This document shows, one piece after another, positions 21,951 to 31,565 of a stretch of 64,000 nucleotides of DNA. The stretch spans positions 12,383,501 to 12,447,500 of the forward strand of contig CM076959.1 of assembly GCA_039566865.1 (NCBI GenBank). Reading direction: 5' to 3'. The notes beneath the pieces are model-generated. The model was not told where the DNA came from, searched no databases, and saw only the letters and a list, made by a program, of their open reading frames with translations. Position 1 is the first letter of the stretch. Every line of letters starts with the position of its first letter. This DNA comes from Aurelia coerulea (lineage: Eukaryota > Cnidaria > Scyphozoa > Semaeostomeae > Ulmaridae). Position numbers and translations under genes: made by a program.

Positions 21951-22397
21951 GGTCGAAGCAAAATATCGACTGAACGGTAGATCTTTTAAAATATTATGTT
22001 AGCTGAAAAAAAAGTCTTTCTTGGCCCTTTCCTTTTGGAAAAAGTAAACACATGGTATGTGCTTCAAATCGATCAAAACAATTATAGAAATAACTTTCGC
22101 CTTGGGGTCAAAAATTAAGGCCAAAGAAAGGAGCCCAAACCTAACAACCACAATTTCTCGAGGTTGTTTTACTGCCTCGGGTAAAGGGATTTTTAGTTAA
22201 CGATTATAGAGACAGGAGGATGATTTAGAATTCATATGTAAATCAAACAGCATCTGCAGTGGTCAATGGAGAATTGTCAGAACGTGCAGAGAAAGGAAGG
22301 GTGTTAGACAAGGAGTCCGGCCTTTTGTTTGTTGTATCGTTGAAAACCCAGAAATTCAAGTTCTTGTATCTCTTCAATAAATGCACCGATTTTTTGA

Positions 22398-22690
22398 AAC
22401 TTTTTTTTGTCTTACAGGTAAACACCTAAGCTATCTAAAAATATAAAGCTTTTTTTAAAATCTCAAGTTGGTATATCAATATTTGTCAAAATGGCGTATG
22501 ACCTTTTTAAGCACGAAAGCCAGGCAAATTATCAACATTCCGTCTGTTATAGTGAAAACAAAAAATCTAACTAAATCTAACTCTTCGAAAAAAATATTAA
22601 AATTGAATATGATGTCTTGAGAGAATTTCTGCCAAAGGATTCGTACAGCTTCGTACAGGAAAAAAGTTATCACACATTTGGTATGGTAGG
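22398..22690 (+). repeat. Dispersed 290-bp repeat, copy 1
   Basis: Matches 32165-32456 in inverted orientation at roughly 90% by eye, over blocks such as CACCTAAGCTATCTAAAAAT, CAAGTTGGTATATCAATATT and CGTACAGCTTCGTACAGGAA. It lies just outside the Ngaro/PAT-type element; copy 2 lies just outside the LINE at 28.5-32.06 kb. Identity of the repeat is unknown. The copies have indels relative to one another. Confidence 0.75.
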
Positions 22691-22814
22691 TCCTTTTCAG
22701 TTTGTGTTTGGTTATAGTCGTACTCACTGAAACCTTGACGACCAACTGTTGATAAAGATCTTGTTCTGGTATAACATTTTCATGCTTCTTGTCTGTCGAC
22801 TCGGTTTTTATCTT

Positions 22815-22984
22815 TAAATGAATTTATTAAGGGAACAAAGGACTAAAAGTGTTTGGCTTTCAAATCGCAAGTACTGCACGCTTTGAAAAAGCGTGCAAGC
22901 AGTCATAAAGTTTCTTATTAGTATATAAAGCGTAAGAATAACAGGTGTGGTCACACGTCGATAGCAAGTTCTCAAACGTGGTAT
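22815..22984 (+). repeat. Split direct repeat A1 of the Ngaro/PAT-type element
   Basis: 170 bp, starting TAAATGAATTTATTAAGGGA and ending AAACGTGGTAT, identical to A2 at 27310-27479. The gag ATG follows 15 bases after its end, so A1 presumably holds the promoter and transcript start. It contains a short hairpin GCACGCTTTGAAAAAGCGTGC. Confidence 0.93.
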
Positions 22985-22998
22985 TGAGCAATTGAGCA

Positions 22999-23820
22999 AT
23001 GACTTCTGAGCGAGATAATTTAGGCCAACTCCAGAGCCAAGATGAAGGGCTTATCGAAACTCCACACGCTGGAGAAAGTCAAACTACAGAGAGCACGAAT
23101 CTTTCAAATGCAGAGTCAATGAGTCTAATGTGCAATTATTTTGACAAGAAATTCTTATCACTAAAAAGAGAACTTTCAACGGACGCTGCGGAAATCGCCC
23201 ACAAGAAGTTGAAAGTTGAAGAGAATCGCGAATTCAAATACAAATCCAATAAAATGCAGTATGAATTCAACCAATCCATTCATGATAAAGCTGATAGAGC
23301 TCTCGAATTGCTGGAGGACCGGTCAATAAAAAAGGCCAAGAAGAAAATAGAACAAATAAAAGAGGAGCTAGAGAAGAGAAACAAAATGATCCGGATTGCA
23401 GACAGGTCGCCAGCGGGATGGGCAACAGTCGACGAATACATGTCGGATGATCTTGCCAGCGATAGTGAGGACGAGAAGCGACTGCGAGAAGCCGAAAAAA
23501 GAGCCTTGGCAAAGAAGAAAACAAATAGAAACCAGTACTCCACAGGCAGAAAACTCCCAGCAAGTGCCACTTTTTCCAGACCTCCGCCATTTCAGCCCTT
23601 TCAGAGTGTCCAGCATTTCACAAATACTCAGCCCTTTCCTGCCCAAATCCCAACGAGGCCAGCCTTCTCAAAGCAAAGCCCCCAATTTGGAAGGATACCA
23701 AAGCCAACCGACATCTGCCTTTCGTGTGGAGCAGCGGGTCACTGGCGCAGAAATTGCCCAAACGCAACCATCCCTCAGACCTTTGGTCGCAGCCAAGACA
23801 ACCTGCCTAAACCCAGATAA
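22999..23820 (+). CDS. Ngaro/PAT-type element Gag-like protein with CCHC knuckle
   Basis: A 273-residue protein with an acidic, polar N-terminus; a long charged, probably coiled-coil segment (about residues 50-130, with KKAKKKIEQIKEELEKRNK); a Pro/Phe-rich stretch (about 185-230); and one zinc knuckle CLSCGAAGHWRRNC (C-x2-C-x4-H-x4-C, about residue 240). This is the expected nucleocapsid organisation for a retroelement Gag that packages the RNA. The ATG at 22999 is the first after repeat A1. The 3' part overlaps the RT frame, which is +1 relative to it. Confidence 0.85.
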   Translation: MTSERDNLGQLQSQDEGLIETPHAGESQTTESTNLSNAESMSLMCNYFDKKFLSLKRELSTDAAEIAHKKLKVEENREFKYKSNKMQYEFNQSIHDKADRALELLEDRSIKKAKKKIEQIKEELEKRNKMIRIADRSPAGWATVDEYMSDDLASDSEDEKRLREAEKRALAKKKTNRNQYSTGRKLPASATFSRPPPFQPFQSVQHFTNTQPFPAQIPTRPAFSKQSPQFGRIPKPTDICLSCGAAGHWRRNCPNATIPQTFGRSQDNLPKPR

Positions 23821-25807
23821 GTTAAATTATACATTTATTCCTCTTTTTTCGAGTTGTTTTGTAAGTAACAGTGAGATAAACTCAGAACATGCATCTGGCA
23901 GTGCCCTAGAAAATTGTGTTAAAGGAAATTTAAAGCGTAGTATTCAATTTTGGAGATCTATTAATGCAAATGAAAAAGTTTGTAATATTATTGAAAATGG
24001 TTACAAAATTCCTTTTGTTGAAACTCCAAAAAGCGTTATATTTGAAAATAATAAGTCTGCTATTGAAAACAGTGATTTTGTATTCAAAAGCATCCAGGAC
24101 TTGGTAAAATTAGGAAAAGCCATTGAAAAGGATGATGTTCCTTCGGTTGTCAGCCCCTTGTCTGTTTCAGTTCGTGCGTCAGGGAAAAAACGCTTGATTT
24201 TGGACTTAAGATATATAAATTCTCATTTGTATAAGGAATATATTAAGTTTGATGATTGGTCTGCGATGGAGAATTATTTAGAGGAAGATTCTTTTGCGTA
24301 TAAATTTGATTTAAAGCAGGGATATCATCATGTTGACATTTTTCACGATCACCAAAAATATTTGGGATTTTCATGGTTTATTGACGGAAAGCGGAAATAT
24401 TTTGTTTTTACTGTCCTTCCTTTTGGACTGTCCACCGCACCTTATATCTTTACGAAAGTGATCCGACCCTTGGTAAAATATTGGCGTTCTAATGGAATAA
24501 AAATTTGCGTCTATCTTGATGACGGCCTAGGCATCGAAAAAAGTCACAACAAAGCTATTGAGAGCTCTTCTTTTGTTCGTACGTCGCTAGAAATGTCAGG
24601 ATTTGTAGCAAACAGTGCAAAATCCATTTGGGACCCCACGAAAGCCCTGACCTGGCTTGGAATTTCGTTGAATTTGGATAAAAATTTCCTCTTTATAACT
24701 GATGAGCGTGTCTATGCAGTAACAGAAGGAATTCAAACTTTGTTGAAATCACCTTACACCTCTGCCAGAAAAATAGCACAAATAGTTGGGAAGATTGTTT
24801 CTACAAAATATGTAGTGGGTGATATCGTAAGGTTAAAAACGAGATATCTTCACTCGCTTATTGAAAATAGGACCTCTTGGGATGCAACTCTCAATATTTT
24901 AAACTTTCCAAAGGCGCATAGGGAAATCTTATTTTGGGTTCAAAACATTCACTTTTACAACCAAAAATTTATTAAGTGCCCCTCAATTCCCCAGGTAATA
25001 GTATCTTCTGATGCCAGTTCAGTTGGAATGGGCGCGGTTATTCAAAATAGAACCTCTTGTCATAGAAATTTTACTTTACTAGAACAACGAAAAAGTTCAA
25101 CTTGGCGGGAAATGATGGCTGTATTGTTTTCACTGAGAAGTTTCTCGAATATTCTGAAATCTTCGAGAGTTATCTGGAGAACTGACAATTATGCCGCTTC
25201 AACCATAATAAAGGTTGGAAGCCCCGTTGCCGATTTGCATGAAATTTCGTTGGAGATATTCGATTTATGTTTTCAAAATCAAATAACATTAAAGCCAGTT
25301 TGGGTACCTAGGACCCAAAACAAAGAAGCAGACCAAATCTCCAGATTAATTGATATTGATGATTGGGAAATAACCTCCACATTTTTTAATTATTTGAATT
25401 CACTCTGGGGGCCTTTGACAGTCGACAGATTCGCCAATTCTCAAAACAAGAAACTTCAGAGATTTAATTCAAAATATTCCTGCCCAGGCACCGAAGCAGT
25501 TGACGCACTCTCCCAGGAATGGGAAGGTGAAAATAATTTACTGATACCCCCTATCAATTTAATTCCAGCGGTGATTCAATACATAAGGGGTCATAAGGTT
25601 ACAGGTGTTTTAGTTGTGCCCTTTTGGGAGTCAGCGACATTTTGGCCTTTGATATGCAAAACAAAAGGTCAGTTTTATTATTTTGTCAAGGATTTCTTGA
25701 TTTTTGACGATTTAGACTCCTTCATTGTACCTGGTCATTGCCCATTAAATTTGGTGGGTTCAAACAATTTTCAAGGAGCTCTGATAGCTATGCAGATTAT
25801 TTCATGA
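23396..25807 (+). CDS. Ngaro/PAT-type element reverse transcriptase / RNase H
   Basis: The open frame is 803 codons. The first 141 or so overlap gag in another frame and look like shadow, so the real protein probably starts by frameshift near 23.8 kb. RT motifs are RLILDLRYIN (about 265), FDLKQGYHH (about 304), LPFGLSTAPYIFTK (about 342) and the catalytic YLDD (about 373). RNase H follows with SSDASSVGMG (about 538), WREMMAVLFSL and TDNYAAS (about 596), then ADQISR. A C-terminal extension with VDRFANS and VPFWES is typical of DIRS-order Pol proteins. All catalytic acids are present. It copies element RNA into DNA in virus-like particles. Confidence 0.9.
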   Translation: MQTGRQRDGQQSTNTCRMILPAIVRTRSDCEKPKKEPWQRRKQIETSTPQAENSQQVPLFPDLRHFSPFRVSSISQILSPFLPKSQRGQPSQSKAPNLEGYQSQPTSAFRVEQRVTGAEIAQTQPSLRPLVAAKTTCLNPDKLNYTFIPLFSSCFVSNSEINSEHASGSALENCVKGNLKRSIQFWRSINANEKVCNIIENGYKIPFVETPKSVIFENNKSAIENSDFVFKSIQDLVKLGKAIEKDDVPSVVSPLSVSVRASGKKRLILDLRYINSHLYKEYIKFDDWSAMENYLEEDSFAYKFDLKQGYHHVDIFHDHQKYLGFSWFIDGKRKYFVFTVLPFGLSTAPYIFTKVIRPLVKYWRSNGIKICVYLDDGLGIEKSHNKAIESSSFVRTSLEMSGFVANSAKSIWDPTKALTWLGISLNLDKNFLFITDERVYAVTEGIQTLLKSPYTSARKIAQIVGKIVSTKYVVGDIVRLKTRYLHSLIENRTSWDATLNILNFPKAHREILFWVQNIHFYNQKFIKCPSIPQVIVSSDASSVGMGAVIQNRTSCHRNFTLLEQRKSSTWREMMAVLFSLRSFSNILKSSRVIWRTDNYAASTIIKVGSPVADLHEISLEIFDLCFQNQITLKPVWVPRTQNKEADQISRLIDIDDWEITSTFFNYLNSLWGPLTVDRFANSQNKKLQRFNSKYSCPGTEAVDALSQEWEGENNLLIPPINLIPAVIQYIRGHKVTGVLVVPFWESATFWPLICKTKGQFYYFVKDFLIFDDLDSFIVPGHCPLNLVGSNNFQGALIAMQIIS

Positions 25808-26093
25808 AGAAAAGAAAAGGAAGCTTCAGAAGCTAGGTACGCTGCAAGGCTGCAAGGGTAGGCGCTTGGGGTACCATATAATCACAATACAGGATGGCTA
25901 AGTGATGCCAATAGAATCTTGAACTTACATGCAACTGAATTATGCAGTAAACAGATAGTTATGTTCCTGTGAATATGCAAAGGCAGGCGCTTGAGGTAAA
26001 ATTAGAGCAAGTGTAGAGCACAGTTTATTTTTCAATATTTTAATTTTTGTTTTTCCTCTCTCTCCCCTACGACTAGCATTAATTGAAGAAACG

Positions 26094-27083
26094 ATGCAAA
26101 AACAGGTAACAAACGACACACTAAAAGAGCTATGCACTAAACTCCCAGCCATTATTGGTCACTCTAGATCGGATAACACTAAAAAGAGATATGAAGTTGG
26201 ATTTAATAACTGGTTTAAATGGACCACAAAGTTTCCTGAAGTGTCTGCTTTTCCAGCGACTTCTTCGTACTTTGCGTTATTTATGGTAAATTTGATCCAA
26301 GAAAATTGTTCGCTGTCTGTTATTGAGAGCTCTTTCTATGCAGTAAAATGGTATCATAAGAGCGCTGGTCTTGAAGACCCAACAGAATCTTTTTTATGTA
26401 TTAACATTCTGGAAGCGGCGAAACGCGTGTGTAAGAAGCCTGCACAGAGAAAAGAACCAATTACCACTGAATCTATCCAAAAAGTTTATACGTTGATCGG
26501 TAGAGATAAAGCAAATCTGTTGGATTTACGAAATTATGTCATTATTTTGCTTGGTTTTGCTGGATTTTTACGTTTTAACGAGATTGCCAATATTAGAAGA
26601 AGCAACGTAGAATTCTCTACAACATTCATGAAAATTTTCTTAAGCAAAAGTAAGACAGATGTGTACAGGGATGGTAAATGGTCCTATATTGCAAAATCAA
26701 ATTCAAGTTTATGTCCAGTATCTACCCTTAGATCTTATTTGCAGAGAACGAATATACCAGATGACTCAGACGAATTTTTATTCCGATCAATGACATACTT
26801 CAAGAAATCAAACCAGTACAGATTGAGAAACACGGACCAGCCAGCGTCATACACAACGATTAGAGAGAGTGTACTTAAGCTGCTGGAGAGAATTGGGTTG
26901 AATCGAAAAGAATTTGGCTTGCACAGTCTCAGATCAGGTGGGGCATCAGCAGCAGCGAACAATGGCGTGAAAGATAGACTTTTCAAAAGGCATGGTCGAT
27001 GGAAGACCGAAAATATCAAAGACACTTATGTAAAAGATGATATTGATCAGCTCCTTTCTGTATCTTTAAACCTTGGACTTTAA
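26094..27083 (+). CDS. Ngaro/PAT-type element tyrosine recombinase
   Basis: A 329-residue integrase-like recombinase that joins the circular DNA copy to the genome. The core-binding SAM-like helices occupy roughly residues 15-110. Catalytic residues are visible: Arg160 (GFLRFNEI), His277 and Arg280 (HSLRSGGAS), His300 (RHGRW) and nucleophile Tyr312 (DTYVKD). Length and spacing fit DIRS/Ngaro enzymes. It lies 286 bp after the RT stop and 78 bp before repeat B1. No SGNH-hydrolase or methylase ORF accompanies it, unlike some relatives. Confidence 0.92.
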   Translation: MQKQVTNDTLKELCTKLPAIIGHSRSDNTKKRYEVGFNNWFKWTTKFPEVSAFPATSSYFALFMVNLIQENCSLSVIESSFYAVKWYHKSAGLEDPTESFLCINILEAAKRVCKKPAQRKEPITTESIQKVYTLIGRDKANLLDLRNYVIILLGFAGFLRFNEIANIRRSNVEFSTTFMKIFLSKSKTDVYRDGKWSYIAKSNSSLCPVSTLRSYLQRTNIPDDSDEFLFRSMTYFKKSNQYRLRNTDQPASYTTIRESVLKLLERIGLNRKEFGLHSLRSGGASAAANNGVKDRLFKRHGRWKTENIKDTYVKDDIDQLLSVSLNLGL

Positions 27084-27161
27084 ATTTAGAGTAAATTGTG
27101 TTGATTGTTGTGTTTCTTAAGTTTCCACATAATCCTGAATGATTCTGCCCTCTCTTTACGA

Positions 27162-27315
27162 GCACAAAACTTGCTAGACTGACGCATACTACAACGGGGA
27201 ATAAGAGGCTCATACAGTTTCTTATTCGCCTCTCTTATATAAGTAACTTTAGATCTTTGTATCAGTAATAAATAAAGTTATTTTCGATTGAATTATATGA
27301 ATTAGAAAATAAATG
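27162..27315 (+). repeat. Split direct repeat B1, abutting A2
   Basis: 154 bp from GCACAAAACTTGCTAGACTG to AAAATAAATG, identical to B2 at 27804-27957. The last six bases TAAATG are also the first six of A2. This overlap is the likely recombinase crossover site of the circular intermediate. Confidence 0.92.
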
Positions 27316-27479
27316 AATTTATTAAGGGAACAAAGGACTAAAAGTGTTTGGCTTTCAAATCGCAAGTACTGCACGCTTTGAAAAAGCGTGCAAGCAGTCA
27401 TAAAGTTTCTTATTAGTATATAAAGCGTAAGAATAACAGGTGTGGTCACACGTCGATAGCAAGTTCTCAAACGTGGTAT
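27310..27479 (+). repeat. Split direct repeat A2
   Basis: A 170-bp copy of A1, no mismatch seen. Between A2 and B2 (27480-27803) lies a 324-bp unique spacer that starts with a run of 12 C (27484-27495) and has no recognised function. Confidence 0.93.
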
Positions 27480-27803
27480 CCCACCCCCCCCCCCCTCCCA
27501 GTGTCAAGAAATATTTGCAGACCTTACTGCTAATTGTAATTAAGAGCACGATGAATCCAGTCCTTCTTGCTCGCATAGAAATGGAGAGTATCTTCAAATT
27601 AGCCTCCTTGGAGGTGTGTATCCTTAGCAGTTACAATTTTGTATTTCAACTACAGAAGGTCACAATTTCAACTGTGTATTGAGTGTACAAGAAATATCAT
27701 TCAAAATTTTGCCCGCAAAATTTTCAGCAACCCTATTACTTTATGTTAACTTCTCCCAAGTTAGGAATGTGCTTCTGTTCTCGCTCTTGTTGCTCAAAGT
27801 GTC

Positions 27804-27957
27804 GCACAAAACTTGCTAGACTGACGCATACTACAACGGGGAATAAGAGGCTCATACAGTTTCTTATTCGCCTCTCTTATATAAGTAACTTTAGATCTTT
27901 GTATCAGTAATAAATAAAGTTATTTTCGATTGAATTATATGAATTAGAAAATAAATG
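27804..27957 (+). repeat. Split direct repeat B2, 3' terminus of the Ngaro/PAT-type element
   Basis: A 154-bp copy of B1 with no visible mismatch. It ends AAATAAATG next to flanking TTCTCG. With A1 it defines the outer borders of the element. Confidence 0.92.
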
Positions 27958-28145
27958 TTCTCGTAATTATGACTGACCCAAGCCAAGCCTGTATGTTTCA
28001 CATGCCTCATTGAGAAGCAGAATTTTTTCTATGTTAATTTCCAAGTTAGTTCCTACCACAAAATAAAACAATGACTGTTAAAACACAAAACTGCTGGCCT
28101 GTAGTCATTAAACCATACCAATAGCTATGTGTCACAAAATCAATC

Positions 28146-28451
28146 ACGTTTATCACAACGAATGGCGAGCTTTATGATTTCATAGTTGAAAACGGTGATT
28201 TAAAGGATAAAAGTACGAAGTAGAACACGAAATATACTGCGAATTTTAATGATCTAGCTGATAAACTGATAGAGGAAGGGGGGCTGAAGGAAGACGCATA
28301 CAAGATTCAATTAGTACTCCAAAAATTGTATCAAGTTAAAGTCAAGGATGAAGCCTGGCGTGTAAAAGAAAGAGTGTTCAGTGATGAAGTAGATGAACGA
28401 GTTAAAAAACGTAGCCGACCAAGATCAGGCAGTCAATTATCATTAAAGTGA
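28146..28451 (+). pseudogene. Unidentified 102-codon coding remnant with one stop
   Basis: One frame is open for 102 codons except for TAG at 28221-28223. It reads TFITTNGELYDFIVENGDLK, then after the stop FNDLADKLIEEGGLKEDAYK, VKVKDEAWRVKERVFSDEVD and a basic end KKRSRPRSGSQLSLK before TGA. Codon choice and residue composition look like real protein, and the internal parallel 'F.N.NGDLKD / L.EEGGLKED' hints at two related repeats. I do not recognise the family. It lies between the Ngaro/PAT-type element and the LINE 3' end, in the orientation opposite to the LINE. Confidence 0.5.
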
Positions 28452-28658
28452 GGTGATCGATACACTAAACCGAGAAGAGGCCTTATCAAGGACATGTACA
28501 ATGAGAATTAGATTGATATGATATGATATGATATAATTTTTTATACACGAAACTACCCTTCAGCTTAAATACAATAAATAAATTGGTTATTAACAAAAGA
28601 TCAAATTACCTAAGATGCTGTTCTTCTAGGGGGTCGTGTTTTAAACTGATATTTTCAG

Positions 28659-31559
28659 TCAGCTCTTCAAATACTCCTTTAGTTCTTTTTTAAAGCGACT
28701 AATAGTCGGGAGTTCTCTAATATCAACTGGTATATTGTTCCAAACTTTCATAGCGGAATAGTAATAACTCTTTTTCGCATATTCTGTATTTAGTCTAGGA
28801 ATTTGTAGATCTCTACAGTACCTTGTTGCATAGTTTGACTGCGACGACCTTTGCTGAAATTTATCCCAGAGGCTTTCAGGGCTTAATTTGTTCATAATCT
28901 TATATGTCATGACCGATCTATCAAATCGAATAATATTTTCAACGCTCAGCCAGTCACATGACCAGTTATCCTTGAATCTGGCGCTTTCGATTATTGACCG
29001 GGCCCTGTCCTGCAGACGTTGGAGGGTATCAAGTTTTGTTTTTGGAAGGCTGCCCCATATTTCATTAGCATAACGTAGATGGCTCTCGACAATAGCGTAG
29101 TAGACACTACACAGCTTTGTTTGGGGAATTATATTTCTTAATTTCTTTAGTGACGCAAGTCCTCCAAAAACTTTACCCTTCACAGTTTTGTATTGCTCTT
29201 CCCACTTTAGGTTCTCGTCGACAGTTACACCTAGCGATTTCGTCTTCGTAACACGCTTAATATCTGAGCCATTTAACGTGAGTGCATTCGAGATATTCAG
29301 CGCATTTACTTTACGAGAATGGCCTATTATCATATATTCTGTCTTTGCGGGGTTAGGACTTAACTTATTTATTCTCATCCACTCCGAGAGGTTGAGCAAT
29401 TCCTGTTGCGCCTCTAAGACCAGTTTTTCAACATCATCCGATGCGATTGTTACATTTGTATCATCGGCATAGATACTTGCTTGGGAAAATTTCAAACACT
29501 TCTCGAAGTCGTTTAGATATATGATAAAAAGGAGAGGACCTAGGCAGGAACCTTGAGGTATGCCACACGTTACCTCACTTGTCATTGATCTCTGTCCATT
29601 TACAGAGCAAAATTGCTTCCTATGATCTAAATAGGACTGAAACCAGTTCCCAGCGTTGCCCCTTATACCGTATCTGCACAATTTTTTGACCATTATTTTG
29701 TGATCGACCGTATCAAATGCTTTCTTTAGGTCAAGAAATATGGTCAAGTTCAATTTTTTACTGTCAATATTTTCATACCAAAAATCGGTACTGCATATCA
29801 AGGATGTTATTGTGGAGTATAGTTTACGAAAAGCTGACTGATTCTTGGTGATTACATTATTTTCAAGAAGGAAATCAAACATCTGATCGTGTACTATCCG
29901 CTCCAGGATCCTAGAAAAAATTGAAATAACTGAAATGGGCCTATAATTGTTTACATCCTTTTTTGCACCTGATTTAAATATAGGAGTTACTCTTGCAAGT
30001 TTCCAAATGTCTGGGAATATACCGTTTTTTAATGATGAATTGAATATCATCATCAAAGGCTTTGACACGAGGTCGCCCACATCTTTGACAATGGCTGTGG
30101 GTACTTTATCGGGACCAGCTGCCTTTCCGCTTTTTAGCTGTTTAATTGCATTCAATATGAAAACATCGTCAACAGTTTTAAATTCCATTTCCTTTAGCTC
30201 TGGCTTGATGTTTTGGAGACAGTCATCACCTGGCTTAGAGACAATTTTCTTTGCCAAGTTTGGACCAACTGAGACGAAATGCTGGTTTAAAGCCTTCAGA
30301 ATGTCACGCTCTCGAGTGAGACATTTACCGTCTACTTCCACGCTCGAAAGTTTCACTGAATTTTCATTTTTGTCTAATACTTTGTTGATGGTTTTCCACA
30401 TTTTTTTTGGATTTCCTATATTTTCATCGATGAGTCCATGATAATAGTCCCTAATTGCATTACGCATCTCTCTTGTTACTTGATTACGTAATCGTTTGTA
30501 AGCAGGCCACTTTTCAGGATATTTCTCAGCTTCTTGTTTCAACATGTCCCTTTCCATCATAAGATTTTTAAGAGAAGCAGTGAGCCAAGGAGCAAACTGG
30601 CTACGAACCCTTTTCTTTCTTACTGGAGCATGAAGATTTAAGATCGATTCGAAAATCTCCTGAAATGTGGCTGCCATACTTACAGGGTCATTATTGAATG
30701 GACTAAGGATGGTTTCCCAGTCAATCTGTTGTAAGTCTTGACGGAAGAGCATTTTATCATATTTTTTCATGTTGCGAGACTCGACAATTTTTTGTTTATT
30801 TCCTTTACGTCGCCAAGCATTTATTTTCCGAATACCATACACCAGATAATGGTCAACCATCCCAGTTCTTATTACATCTGCTTCTATGATATATTTTGGA
30901 TTGGTGGAAGAGAAATGGTCAATAAGCGTCTTACTTACTTTTTGCTCACCAGATTCAGTGGTGGTCATGGCAACCCGCGTAAAACCCTTAATCAATTGCT
31001 CAAGTTGGTACTCAGAGTAAATCAACTTGAGTTTCTTGGCATTTGCGTTTTTTGCGTTTTTGAAATCACAGTTGGTGTCCCCTATCAAAATTACTTCCTT
31101 ATCTTCTTTATCTAGATTTTTTAAAATTTCTCTAAGGTTTTCGAATGCAGTGTAATCGACACCGGCAGTTGGGGGGCGATACCAGCAGACAATGTGAAAA
31201 GGCCTTGCATGATTACTGGGTGATACCTCAAGAGCTATGAGCTCAAGCTTATTACTTGCTACCTTAATCGTGGCTTCAGGGAGACTTTCTTTCACGTACA
31301 TCGCAACCCCTCCTCCATTTGCATCTCTATCATTGCGGTAAATCCTATATCCTTCAATAGAAACTACAGAGTCAGGGACAGTTTTGGCAAGACGTGTCTC
31401 GCTTAGGCCTATAACATCGATATCATTATTGTGAAGGACTAGCTCCAGCTCTGATTTATGTTTTCGAAGGGAAACTATATTTAAGAAGGCGATTTTTAAA
31501 CCATTTCTCTTCCTTAGATGACTTGTACTACTGTTGATATTAGTTTTGACCGAGCTCAT
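28659..31559 (-). CDS. LINE ORF2: APE endonuclease and reverse transcriptase
   Basis: An uninterrupted 966-residue ORF. The apurinic-type endonuclease spans about residues 20-240: FLNIVSLRKH, the metal-binding Glu in SETRL (about 54), GGGVAMYV, GDTNCD (about 160) and the final D-H in MVDHYLVYG (about 235). The RT spans about 460-760: GPDKVPTAI, NNYRPISVISIFSRILER, LDLKKAFDTVDH (about 613), GIPQGSCLGPLLF and YADD (about 697). The thumb and tail end in AMKVWNNIPVDIRELP. The endonuclease nicks target DNA and the RT copies the RNA onto it. All key residues are present, so the enzyme could be active. The final SDH is MVDH here, a mild deviation. Confidence 0.92.
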   Translation of the reverse strand: MSSVKTNINSSTSHLRKRNGLKIAFLNIVSLRKHKSELELVLHNNDIDVIGLSETRLAKTVPDSVVSIEGYRIYRNDRDANGGGVAMYVKESLPEATIKVASNKLELIALEVSPSNHARPFHIVCWYRPPTAGVDYTAFENLREILKNLDKEDKEVILIGDTNCDFKNAKNANAKKLKLIYSEYQLEQLIKGFTRVAMTTTESGEQKVSKTLIDHFSSTNPKYIIEADVIRTGMVDHYLVYGIRKINAWRRKGNKQKIVESRNMKKYDKMLFRQDLQQIDWETILSPFNNDPVSMAATFQEIFESILNLHAPVRKKRVRSQFAPWLTASLKNLMMERDMLKQEAEKYPEKWPAYKRLRNQVTREMRNAIRDYYHGLIDENIGNPKKMWKTINKVLDKNENSVKLSSVEVDGKCLTRERDILKALNQHFVSVGPNLAKKIVSKPGDDCLQNIKPELKEMEFKTVDDVFILNAIKQLKSGKAAGPDKVPTAIVKDVGDLVSKPLMMIFNSSLKNGIFPDIWKLARVTPIFKSGAKKDVNNYRPISVISIFSRILERIVHDQMFDFLLENNVITKNQSAFRKLYSTITSLICSTDFWYENIDSKKLNLTIFLDLKKAFDTVDHKIMVKKLCRYGIRGNAGNWFQSYLDHRKQFCSVNGQRSMTSEVTCGIPQGSCLGPLLFIIYLNDFEKCLKFSQASIYADDTNVTIASDDVEKLVLEAQQELLNLSEWMRINKLSPNPAKTEYMIIGHSRKVNALNISNALTLNGSDIKRVTKTKSLGVTVDENLKWEEQYKTVKGKVFGGLASLKKLRNIIPQTKLCSVYYAIVESHLRYANEIWGSLPKTKLDTLQRLQDRARSIIESARFKDNWSCDWLSVENIIRFDRSVMTYKIMNKLSPESLWDKFQQRSSQSNYATRYCRDLQIPRLNTEYAKKSYYYSAMKVWNNIPVDIRELPTISRFKKELKEYLKS

Positions 31560-31565
31560 TTCCCC

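Larger units (their letters stand above)
22815..27957 (+). mobile_element. Ngaro/PAT-type tyrosine-recombinase retrotransposon, complete
   Basis: The architecture is A1 - gag - RT/RNase H - tyrosine recombinase - B1 - A2 - B2, the split-direct-repeat layout known for PAT and Ngaro elements of the DIRS order. A1 (22815-22984) and A2 (27310-27479) are 170 bp and read as identical. B1 (27162-27315) and B2 (27804-27957) are 154 bp and also read as identical. All three ORFs are open. Such elements replicate through RNA and integrate as circles by the recombinase, without target duplications, and none is seen here. Identity of the repeats and open frames indicates a recent, possibly still competent, copy. 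Confidence 0.93.

Noticed and set aside
23267..23646. Minus-strand ORFs of 90-107 codons across the gag region
   Set aside because: Shadows of the Gag frame; no homology, wrong strand for the element.
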